From Anaerolineae bacterium (GTDB lineage: Bacteria > Chloroflexota > Anaerolineae > Caldilineales > Caldilineaceae), in the NCBI GenBank assembly GCA_030432295.1, contig JAUIHI010000025.1:1-64000 (forward strand): 64,000 nt of DNA. Reading direction: 5' to 3'. Made by a program: the position numbers and the translations under genes. Below, one piece after another: positions 1 through 8,033 of the stretch (its first letter is position 1; every line of letters begins with the position of its first letter). A model generated the notes under the pieces. The model ran no database searches. It was not told the DNA's origin and was given only the letters and a program-made list of their open reading frames with translations.

Positions 1-1
1 A

Positions 2-121
2 GCAAAGTGGCAGCAACGCACACCCGGCATGGCTGCCGGATTGACAGACCATGTTTGGTCCTTCAGAGAGCTACTCACCGCCAAATTTGAGCCGATTCAT
101 TGTCAAAGTATTAGCGGATGA
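2..121 (+). CDS. C-terminal end of a transposase (partial, cut by window edge)
   Basis: The frame is open from the first base and ends at TGA 119-121. It encodes about 39 residues including '[16 protein letters not shown]' and '[18 protein letters not shown]'. From memory this resembles the C-terminal tail of DDE transposases of the IS1-like kind found in cyanobacteria and Chloroflexota, where a '[12 protein letters not shown]' stretch closes the protein. The rest of the element lies left of the window, so the family is not certain. Its stop lies just upstream of the first recognisable glycosyltransferase homology, suggesting that the insertion truncated the neighbouring gene. Confidence 0.6.
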   Translation, partial: AKWQQRTPGMAAGLTDHVWSFRELLTAKFEPIHCQSISG

Positions 122-122
122 G

Positions 123-1277
123 CACCCTGATTCGCCTGCGGTGCAGAATAGCTTCAATCAGATCGAAACTCGGGTGGGTCGGGTGGTGGTGGATGGCTTG
201 GCCGAGGGCGCAGATGTTTACCTGTCGCCCAATTTCTACAACTATTCGCCCCTGCGCTTTCTGGTCTATGGGGCGGTGGCCGACCAGATGGCCGAGAACC
301 CGCTGGAAAATCCGCCCTATCGACTGGCCCGCCCGGAGGTGGATCTGCCCCTGGCAGCCACGGGCAACGGTGCGCTGCTTCTGCTCGATCTACACTACGA
401 ATCCCTGTTGGGCTATGTGACCGGTTTCTATCCCAATGCCCAGATGGAACTGGTGCGGGGTCCGAGCGATATGCCCCTCTTCTGGCAGATACGCATACCG
501 CTGGCCGATTTAGCCGCCTATCGCGGGCTGATGCGCACGCTGGTTACGACGGATGGCAAATCGACGGTGGAACAGGTGGTGGGGTTTGACGTGCCTGCCC
601 AGGCAGAGATTGGCGAAGTCCAGTGGACCGGGACGCTGCAAGTGCCAACCAGCGGTCTGTATACATTTGTCGCTACCCACGCCCAACTCTTTGTGGATGG
701 CGCTCTCTGGGATGCGCCCCGCTATCTGAGCCGCGGGCTGCATGAGATCAACTTGCGCCAGCCAGATTTTGCTGGTCAATCGTCCCAACTGGCGTGGCGG
801 CTAGGGGAAGGACCTGTGGAGCCAGTACCCCTGTCGGCTTTCCTTACGGCAGATATGCCGATTCAAGGCTTGACAGGATTTTACTTTACGGGTGATAATT
901 GGGCCGGTACTCTCGTCTTCCGGCAAGTTACCCCCTTTCTGTTGTTGGCCTGGCCCCAAAATGAGCCTTTGCCCCATCCGTTCAGCGCCATTTTTGTCGG
1001 CTCCTTGCGCATCGAAGCCGCGGGGACCTATCGCTTCCGGCTTCACGCGGATGATGGGGTGCGGTTTGCGCTGGATGGCGTTACCCTGGGCGAAGGGCTG
1101 ACACCGGATCAGCCCAATCAGTTCAGCGTCGATGTGACGCTTGCGCCGGGTCTGCACGATCTGCGCATCGACTACTTCCAGCGCTATGGGGGGAGTGCCC
1201 TACAGTTTTGGTGGCAACCGCCAGGCCAGGCCGAAACGCCTGTGCCACCGGATGTGCTTGTGCCAGATTCACAATAG
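123..1277 (+). pseudogene. 3' remnant of a GT39-like glycosyltransferase with PA14 domains, truncated by an IS
   Basis: The frame aligns by eye with the C-terminal halves of the next two genes. 'ADVYLSPNFYNYSPLRFL' matches 'ADVYLTQFFYNHPTVRFL' in the third paralogue. Two PA14-like beta-sandwiches follow: a short one with 'VQWTGTLQVPTSGLYTF', then a full one from 'GLTGFYFTGDNW' to 'GGSALQFWWQPPG'. The membrane half with the catalytic Asp-Glu is missing. A TGA at 42-44 closes this frame upstream and the ATG at 51 lies inside the transposase, so that ATG is probably not a native start. Family knowledge: PA14 domains often bind sugars or sit in carbohydrate-active proteins. I read this as a broken gene, although a short PA14 protein could still be expressed. 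Confidence 0.7.
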
Positions 1278-1362
1278 CCCATCCCAACTGCTTGTCTGGT
1301 CACCAGCAGGAATGTTATGGTAAGGCGAATCTATCGACAATCAATGGTGAGGCGCACGATAT

Positions 1363-4332
1363 ATGGAACAGGAAGTTACACCCGATAAGGTGGTGTTCGA
1401 TCGGCGTGGATTGTTGGCTTGGGTAGTGCTTCTGGCCGCGGGTTCGCTGGCTATCTGGACACAGCTACGCATAAACACCTTTCCTTCGGCGACTACGGCC
1501 GGCTTGCTCTTTCTGGCGGCAGGACTTCTTTTTGCTTTTGCTGCACCGGTCATCCAAGAGAAGATGGGTTGGCCGCCGCGACCTCGACGCTGGGAGGGCG
1601 CGCGCCAGGCACAGATCGGCGGTGGACTGGCTTTGCTGCTGGCCCTGGTCGCCACCTACCTGCTCTGGGATGACCTTTCCAACCACTGGGGCCTACTGCT
1701 TTGGCTGGCCGCGGTTGTCGCGCTGCTAGTCAGTTTCTGGTCTGCCCGCCCTGTCGCTGCCCAGGAAGACCCGGTCCGGCGCTGGTTTCCTCCCTTCTCT
1801 TATCCTAGCCGCTTTGACATCCCACGCAATTTGGAAATTTTGATCCTTGTGTTGATCATTGCCGGTGCCCTGACCGTGCGCGTATGGGATTTCAGCCTCT
1901 TTCCCAACGGTCTGCAATCGGACGAGGGCAACAACGGCATCGACGCCTTGAAATGGATCAGCGGCGCGCCCTACACTCCCTATTCCGAATCGAATGAGGG
2001 GCAGGCATCTCTCTTTACTTATCTGATCGCCCTGGGGTTTTCCTTTTTTGGCCCCTCCCTCGAAGTCATGCGCTCGGTCTCTGCGCTGGTAGGCGTGGCG
2101 ACGGTTATAGCCTTCTACTTTTTAGTGCGGGATCACTATACCGTGCCCGCTGCCCTGGCGGGAACAGCCCTGCTCGCCTTTTCCCGCTGGCATATTACTT
2201 TCAGCCGCATCATCTATGAACTGATCTTGACCCCTCTGGCGCTGGTTTTGCTCTTCTACTTTTTGCACAAAGCCCTGCGCGATGGGCGGCTGCGGGATTT
2301 TGTCCTGGCAGGGCTGGCCCTGGCCTTTGGCTTCAACACCTACACTGGCTTCCGCACCGCGCCCATCGGGGTCGGGCTGCTGTTGCTTTACTGGCTGATT
2401 GTCCGTCGCAAAGAGGCCGCTGCTGTGATCGGCGGCTCGTTTCTGTTCGCGGGCAGCGCGTTGATCGGGCTGATCCCGCTAGGCATCTACGCTATCCAGC
2501 GCCCGGATGTAGTCTTTTTGCGCACCAGCCGCCTAAATATTTTGGGCGAAATCGACGCTGTTGGTTCCCTACAACCCCTCTGGACAAACCTGCGCAACTA
2601 TCTGCTGATGTACAATCTGCGCGGCGATCCGGTCACAATCAACAATCTGCCCGGAGCGCCAGCGGTGGCTGTTATTGTCGGCGGTTTAGGCCTGCTCGGA
2701 CTGGTCTATGCCCTGCGCCACATCAACCAGCCCCGTTTCTTTATGGCCTTTGCCTGGATCGCAGCCACCCTGCCCGCCGGTATTCTCTCTGTGACGCTAG
2801 AATCGCCCTCCTCCCGGCGGGTGATTGGGATGTTGCCTCTGGTCATTCTGCTCGTCACCGCTGTGATAGACGCCTTTTGGCGCAGTAGCGTGCGCACATG
2901 GCACGGGCAGGCGCGCTGGCTGTGGGGCGGGGTGATCGTCGGTCTGGTTGCTACCGCGGGCTATGCGGATTTGGATATGTTCTTCACCCGTCAGGCCACA
3001 GCCGAATCGGTGCAGATGGCCTTCAGCCCGGTGGAGTCGTCGATTGCCCGCTACATGACCGGTTTGGACAAAGAAGCCGTACTCTATGTCAACCAGGGCT
3101 TTCGCAACCATTCGGCCATCCAATTCATCGCGCACAACCCGGAATACACGGTGCTGGACACCTCTCTGCATCTGCCTCTGCCCGAACCCCAGGACAAGCC
3201 CGTCATCTATATTCTGAGTCTGGACGACGAGCGGCTGCGGTTTCTCTTTGAGCAATTCTATCCAGGGGGCATCTGGGAGCAGCATACTCTCAACCCAGGC
3301 CCGCCCCTTTTCGACACATTTACCGTGTCCCCAGAGCAACAGCAGCGCGCGACCGGTCTACTGGCCCGGCTTACCCCGCCTGGTGACTGGCAGGATCCAA
3401 GCGGGCCAGCCCAACGCACGGAGGGGATTGTGCTGCCCCAGCCATTCCCGGCTGAGGGGGCGGGTGTGGAGGTGGTCTGGTCTGGCTCTCTGCGCGTGTC
3501 ACTCTACGGCCTCTACAGTTTTCGCCTGGAAGGAGCCGCCAACGCCTCGCTGCTGATCGATGGCGTAGAGGTGTTGGTCGACGGGCTGTCCGGGCAAAGA
3601 GAATTGGTCGGCGGCTTTCATGACTTTGTGTTGTCCGCAGACCTGCGCGGGCAGGCTCAACCCCAATTGTTCTGGGGCGTGAATGGAGCCGAGCAACCCT
3701 TCCCGCTGGCTGCGTTCTTTACTTTTCCCGCACCGCCTTTCGGCCTGACCGGTGTCTACTATCCCAACGCGGTCTGGGGTGGCGAACCGTTTGTCCGCCA
3801 GCGGGATATTGTCGTAACCTCCACCGATGGGCTGGTTTCCCCCTACAGCGTCATCTGGACAGGGGAGATTCAGGTGGATGTGGCTGGCCCGACCAGCTTT
3901 GGCACCAATTCCGACGACGGTTCACTTGTGTATGTGGACAGACATCTGGCCGTGGACAACGGCGGCTCTCACGGCGCGGAGTATCGGGAAGGAGCGCCTT
4001 TGGAATTGAGCGCAGGACGCCACCCCATCGAAATTCGCTACTTTCAGGACGGCGGCTCCCATCGCTTTGAACTCTATTGGAGCCAGCCGGGACGTGGCCG
4101 CCAGTTGGTGCCACCGGATCGTCTCTTCGTCGTCAACTCTGATAGTACCGTCCCGACATTGCCATCGGATGCGCCAGTCTCACCTGCTGCAGCACCATCG
4201 CCAGCCGAGGGCGGAGCGGTGCCAGTCGCTGTGCCTGTAGCTCCTCCTTCACCGCTGGCAACCCCATCGCCAAATCCGTTGCCGTCAGAAGAAGCGCCGT
4301 CATCGCCCATTCCCACACCGGTCAACGAATGA
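1363..4332 (+). CDS. GT39/ArnT-like membrane glycosyltransferase with two C-terminal PA14-type domains
   Basis: The 989-residue protein begins with a multi-spanning membrane half. Hydrophobic helices lie near residues 17-36, 45-65, 86-102 and 108-127, with a further series from 158 to about 560. The first extracytoplasmic loop carries 'LQSDEG' with Asp187-Glu188, the acidic pair expected of the GT-C/PMT (GT39) fold, which transfers sugar from a polyprenyl-phosphate donor. After residue 650 come a short PA14-like sandwich ('VVWSGSLRVSLYGLYSF') and a full PA14 domain ('GLTGVYYPNAVWGGEPF' to 'HRFELYWSQPGRGRQL'). The protein ends in a Pro/Ser/Ala-rich tail. It overlaps the next gene by 4 bases (ATGA), so the two are probably translationally coupled. 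Substrate and acceptor are unknown. Confidence 0.85.
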   Translation: MEQEVTPDKVVFDRRGLLAWVVLLAAGSLAIWTQLRINTFPSATTAGLLFLAAGLLFAFAAPVIQEKMGWPPRPRRWEGARQAQIGGGLALLLALVATYLLWDDLSNHWGLLLWLAAVVALLVSFWSARPVAAQEDPVRRWFPPFSYPSRFDIPRNLEILILVLIIAGALTVRVWDFSLFPNGLQSDEGNNGIDALKWISGAPYTPYSESNEGQASLFTYLIALGFSFFGPSLEVMRSVSALVGVATVIAFYFLVRDHYTVPAALAGTALLAFSRWHITFSRIIYELILTPLALVLLFYFLHKALRDGRLRDFVLAGLALAFGFNTYTGFRTAPIGVGLLLLYWLIVRRKEAAAVIGGSFLFAGSALIGLIPLGIYAIQRPDVVFLRTSRLNILGEIDAVGSLQPLWTNLRNYLLMYNLRGDPVTINNLPGAPAVAVIVGGLGLLGLVYALRHINQPRFFMAFAWIAATLPAGILSVTLESPSSRRVIGMLPLVILLVTAVIDAFWRSSVRTWHGQARWLWGGVIVGLVATAGYADLDMFFTRQATAESVQMAFSPVESSIARYMTGLDKEAVLYVNQGFRNHSAIQFIAHNPEYTVLDTSLHLPLPEPQDKPVIYILSLDDERLRFLFEQFYPGGIWEQHTLNPGPPLFDTFTVSPEQQQRATGLLARLTPPGDWQDPSGPAQRTEGIVLPQPFPAEGAGVEVVWSGSLRVSLYGLYSFRLEGAANASLLIDGVEVLVDGLSGQRELVGGFHDFVLSADLRGQAQPQLFWGVNGAEQPFPLAAFFTFPAPPFGLTGVYYPNAVWGGEPFVRQRDIVVTSTDGLVSPYSVIWTGEIQVDVAGPTSFGTNSDDGSLVYVDRHLAVDNGGSHGAEYREGAPLELSAGRHPIEIRYFQDGGSHRFELYWSQPGRGRQLVPPDRLFVVNSDSTVPTLPSDAPVSPAAAPSPAEGGAVPVAVPVAPPSPLATPSPNPLPSEEAPSSPIPTPVNE

Positions 4333-7300
4333 AAAGACTACTCCCCTATGCCAATCTCCTGATTGGGGCGCTCGCTATCGGGCTGTCAATTGTAGCCCAA
4401 CTTCAGATCGGGGTGGGACGCGACTGGCTGGCTGCTGCGTTCTTCGCCGTGGCTCTGTTTCTGGCCCTCTTCGCCTTTCGCAAGGCAGGCAGCCTGGATG
4501 GTTGGCTGCCCACCGACGCTGTCGTGGCAACCGTAAAAGGAAGGGGCTGGCTATGGCTGGGGCTGCTTATGCCTGCTGCGGTCAGCGCTTACAGCATTTA
4601 CCGTTTGGATCCATTGCATCCCACTAACTCCTTCTGGCTGCTCCATCTGACAAGCCTGGCCCTCTTTGGGGTGGCCGTGCTTCTGCTTCAGATAGCCAGC
4701 CGGGGCACAAGCGACGATCCCCCGGCCCGGCCCTGGACGGGTAACGAGCGTTTTCTGGTGGTTATGATTCTGCTGATCGGCCTCTTTCTGCGTGTCTACC
4801 GCCTGCCCGAATTTCCCTTTGGCGTCTGGTTCGACGAATCGAGTACCGCTGAGATGGCTCTGCGTGTGCTAAACGAACCGGACTTTCGCCCCGTCTTTGT
4901 GAGCGCCATCTACGGCCCTGCCCACTACGTCTACCTAGCCGCCGCGCTCTTTTCGGGGATGGGGGTCTCGGCTTTTGTCCTGCGTCTGGTCAGTGTGATC
5001 ATCGGCGTGTTGACGATCCCGGCTGGCTTCTTTGCAGGCAAGGAGTTCTTTGGACGGCGGGGCGGTCTGGTCGTGGCTTTTCTGATCGCCGTGGCCCACT
5101 GGAATGTCAATTTCAGCCGTATTGGAATGTTCAACATCAGCCCGCCGCTCTTCGAACTGTTGACCATCGGTTTTCTGCTGCGGGGGATGCGTCGGGGCCG
5201 GGTGGCGGACTACGCGGCCGCGGGTCTTTCTCTGGGGCTGGGCTTCAATTTTTATGTGGCTTTTCAGATATTTTTCGGGGTCATCGGTCTCTTTATCCCT
5301 ATTCAACTGGTTGCCCGTTCGGGGTATCTGCGTACGCACTGGAAGGGGCTACTGGTGTTGGGGCTGGGCGCGTTGCTGCTGCTTGCACCCATTGCCGACT
5401 ATGCCTGGACCGACCAGGAGACCTTCTTTGGGCGCACCCGGGGACTTTCCATTTTTGCTGAAATACCTCAGGAACGGTTGGGTGAGGCACTGCTCGAAAA
5501 TACCCGCAAACATCTGTTGATGTTCAATGTGGCGGGGGATTCCAACGGGCGGCATGGTCTGCCCGGCGAACCGGAATTGGCCCCGATTGTCGGCGCGCTC
5601 TTTGTGCTGGGCATCGGTCTGAGTTTGGCCCGCATACGCCGTGCCCAGGCCTTGCTATTGCTGCTGGGGCTGGCGATTCCTCTCTGTGGCGGCATCTTCT
5701 CTCTGACTTTCGAGGCACCGCAGGCTTCGCGCACGATTCCTGTTCAACCCGCGGCTATGCTCCTGGCTGCCTTGCCCATCGGCCTGCTCTGGCACGAGTG
5801 GTCAAGCAGTCGGATTGGGCGGCGCTTTCCCCGGCTTTTTGTCTGGCCCCTGCTGACGCTGCTGGGTTTTGTGCTTGTCTTTGAATTCAATCTGCTATTC
5901 CAGCGGCAGATCAACAATTTTACCGTCTGGAATAGCTATTCCACCTCCGAGACCATCGCGGCTCGGGTGATTGCCGAGGAGGGGATGGACGCGGATGTTT
6001 ATCTGACCCAATTCTTCTATAACCATCCGACTGTCCGTTTTCTCGCCCGCAACGCGCCCCCCGTACACCCCCTGGACACTACCGCGCATCTCCCCCTGCA
6101 TCTGGCCCCCAGCCAGGATGTGATTCTGATGGTGGAGGCGGATCGCCAATCGATTGTGGATGAGGCTCGGCACTTCTATCCCAACGCAGTAATTCGGGAG
6201 TATACCCCACCCTTTGGGGGGCCAAATGTGTTGAACTACGTGCGTCTGAGCGCCCAGGATATTGCCAGCATCCAGGGCGTGCACGTGGTCTACTTCGCCG
6301 GTACGGATTGGGAAGGTGAGCCAGCGCAGACCCGGCACGAGGGGGGAATTCAGGCCGTGTGGCCCGCTACATCCCCGCTGCCCTTGCCCTTTGTTGCCGA
6401 ATGGAGTGGGGTATTGGCGGCGGATGTCTATGATCAATACAGGCTCATTCTGCGCACGCCCGCAGCCGCGGAGATGTATGTGGACGAGACTCTGGTGGCC
6501 TCTGGCACTGGCGGCGAGCTCAGCGCGTCTTTGCCACTGGCAAAAGGCAATCATCGCCTGCGTGTGCGAGCGGTGGGCGGCGAAGGCGCGGTCTCGTTGA
6601 CTTGGCAGGTGGGTCAGGCCAGTGAAACCCCCATACCCGTCTGGGCGCTGAACACCTCACCGCCTGTGACCAATAACGGGCTGTTGGGTCGCTACTACCC
6701 CAACGGTGACTGGCAGGAACCGGTCGCCTTTGCCCAGATCGATGCCCAGATCAACCTCTACTTTCACGTCATCCCCCTGCAGCGGCCCTATACGGTGGAA
6801 TGGAGCGGCAAAATTGCCATCCCCGCACCCGGTTTCTACCGTTTCGGGGTAGAATCCATCGACGAGTCCGAAGTCTACATCGACGAACAGTTGCTGGCCG
6901 CCAGTGTTGAGTCCAATCAATACGACGAAAATGGCGTGGAATTGACCGCTGGCCTCCACGACATCCGCATCCGTTTTGGCGACCGCACAAACCATACCCA
7001 CGTCAATCTGTATTGGGTGCCGCCGGGCCGCGGGCAGCAGCTTATTCCTTCCCGCTTTCTCTTTCCGCCGATGGGCAGCTACGACCACATTCGGGTGGAG
7101 GACATCGCCCTGGACGAGGCCGTCACCCCAGGGAATCTGCCGCCCGTGGCTGGGAATGGTGAGCCTGTGGCCGCTGGATTGGGCGTGCAACGACCTGTGA
7201 CGGCCCAGGGCGTGCCTGTGGACCTGACCCAGCCCAGAGGACTGGGTATCTCCCCCGACGGGGCGACGCTCTATGTGGCCGATGCCAAGACGGTGCTGGT

Positions 7301-7982
7301 GATGGATAGCAGCGGTAAAGTCCAGAAGCGCATCCAGCAGGGCAGCGTGCGCTTCCAGGAAGTCTCGGACCTGGCCGTGGGGCCGGACGGGGAACTCTTT
7401 GTGCTGGATGCGGGCAACGGTCGCATCGCCGTTCTGGACGCCAGCGGCGAGTATCTGCGCGATCTGCCCGTCAACGAGTCCTACAGTGGCCGCTCCCGCG
7501 GGCTGTTTGTGGACAGCGCAAATCACGTCTGGATCGCCAACACACCGAACGGGCAGGTGGCCTCTTTCGATCAGAGCGGAACGCTGCTCCAATCCTTCCC
7601 CCTGGCCCCCGGCCAGGAGACCCAGCCCGTCGATGTGGCGGTCACGTCCGACGGCACTATCTACGCCACCGATGTGGTCTCCAGCCAACTCTTCCAGATC
7701 AAAGCCGGTTCCAGCCTGCGCCAGGCCTGGAATATCCCGGTTGCCAACAGCGGCGACGGCCCCCACCTGGCCGTGGGCATCGACGACACCCTCTACATCA
7801 CCGCGCCGGAGATGGGACTGATTCTGAAACTGACCCCCGATGGTGAACGCCAGGCCTGGGCTGTCCCCTGGCGCACGGACGTGCCGCCAAAGCTGGTGGG
7901 CATCGCAGCCGGGCCAGACGACCAGATATGGGCCATCGACAGCAGCGCCAGTCTGTTGTTGTCGGCCAGAGGTGGCAATTGA
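4329..7982 (+). CDS. GT39-like membrane glycosyltransferase with PA14 domains and a C-terminal NHL-type beta-propeller
   Basis: This 1,217-residue paralogue of the preceding gene has the same plan. A polytopic GT-C membrane half carries the acidic pair Asp169-Glu170 in 'GVWFDESSTAEM'. Two PA14-like sandwiches follow at roughly residues 650-770 and 780-915. The last 260 or so residues are new: repeats such as 'LYVADAKTVLVMDSSGKV', 'LFVLDAGNGRIAVLDASG' and 'VWIANTPNGQVASFDQSG', typical of NHL/SMP-30 six-bladed propellers. Start and preceding stop overlap as ATGA. The TGA stop at 7980-7982 overlaps the start of a palindrome. By analogy with GT39 proteins it should face the outside with its domains; the propeller may bind carbohydrate or protein. 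The fusion itself is clear; its function is inference. Confidence 0.85.
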   Translation: MKRLLPYANLLIGALAIGLSIVAQLQIGVGRDWLAAAFFAVALFLALFAFRKAGSLDGWLPTDAVVATVKGRGWLWLGLLMPAAVSAYSIYRLDPLHPTNSFWLLHLTSLALFGVAVLLLQIASRGTSDDPPARPWTGNERFLVVMILLIGLFLRVYRLPEFPFGVWFDESSTAEMALRVLNEPDFRPVFVSAIYGPAHYVYLAAALFSGMGVSAFVLRLVSVIIGVLTIPAGFFAGKEFFGRRGGLVVAFLIAVAHWNVNFSRIGMFNISPPLFELLTIGFLLRGMRRGRVADYAAAGLSLGLGFNFYVAFQIFFGVIGLFIPIQLVARSGYLRTHWKGLLVLGLGALLLLAPIADYAWTDQETFFGRTRGLSIFAEIPQERLGEALLENTRKHLLMFNVAGDSNGRHGLPGEPELAPIVGALFVLGIGLSLARIRRAQALLLLLGLAIPLCGGIFSLTFEAPQASRTIPVQPAAMLLAALPIGLLWHEWSSSRIGRRFPRLFVWPLLTLLGFVLVFEFNLLFQRQINNFTVWNSYSTSETIAARVIAEEGMDADVYLTQFFYNHPTVRFLARNAPPVHPLDTTAHLPLHLAPSQDVILMVEADRQSIVDEARHFYPNAVIREYTPPFGGPNVLNYVRLSAQDIASIQGVHVVYFAGTDWEGEPAQTRHEGGIQAVWPATSPLPLPFVAEWSGVLAADVYDQYRLILRTPAAAEMYVDETLVASGTGGELSASLPLAKGNHRLRVRAVGGEGAVSLTWQVGQASETPIPVWALNTSPPVTNNGLLGRYYPNGDWQEPVAFAQIDAQINLYFHVIPLQRPYTVEWSGKIAIPAPGFYRFGVESIDESEVYIDEQLLAASVESNQYDENGVELTAGLHDIRIRFGDRTNHTHVNLYWVPPGRGQQLIPSRFLFPPMGSYDHIRVEDIALDEAVTPGNLPPVAGNGEPVAAGLGVQRPVTAQGVPVDLTQPRGLGISPDGATLYVADAKTVLVMDSSGKVQKRIQQGSVRFQEVSDLAVGPDGELFVLDAGNGRIAVLDASGEYLRDLPVNESYSGRSRGLFVDSANHVWIANTPNGQVASFDQSGTLLQSFPLAPGQETQPVDVAVTSDGTIYATDVVSSQLFQIKAGSSLRQAWNIPVANSGDGPHLAVGIDDTLYITAPEMGLILKLTPDGERQAWAVPWRTDVPPKLVGIAAGPDDQIWAIDSSASLLLSARGGN

Positions 7983-8022
7983 TCCGAAGTTCGACTTTTC
8001 CCGAAAAGTTGAGCTTCGGATC
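7981..8022. repeat. Dispersed palindrome, family A (copy 1)
   Basis: The 19-base arms starting 'gatccgaagttcgactttt' pair with the complementary right arm with two mismatches. The core 'gaagttcgactttt' recurs as palindromes at 18677 and 40291. This copy starts inside the stop codon of the upstream gene and lies 12 bases before the histidine kinase start. It could act as a transcription attenuator, but no T-run follows. Confidence 0.8.
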
Positions 8023-8033
8023 TTCCCCGGCCT

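Noticed and set aside
51-122. ATG at 51 as the start of the first PA14 protein
   Set aside because: It lies inside the transposase frame; homology to the paralogues begins only after about 140.
6657-7766. 369-codon minus-strand frame opposite the NHL propeller
   Set aside because: Antisense shadow of a repetitive coding region.
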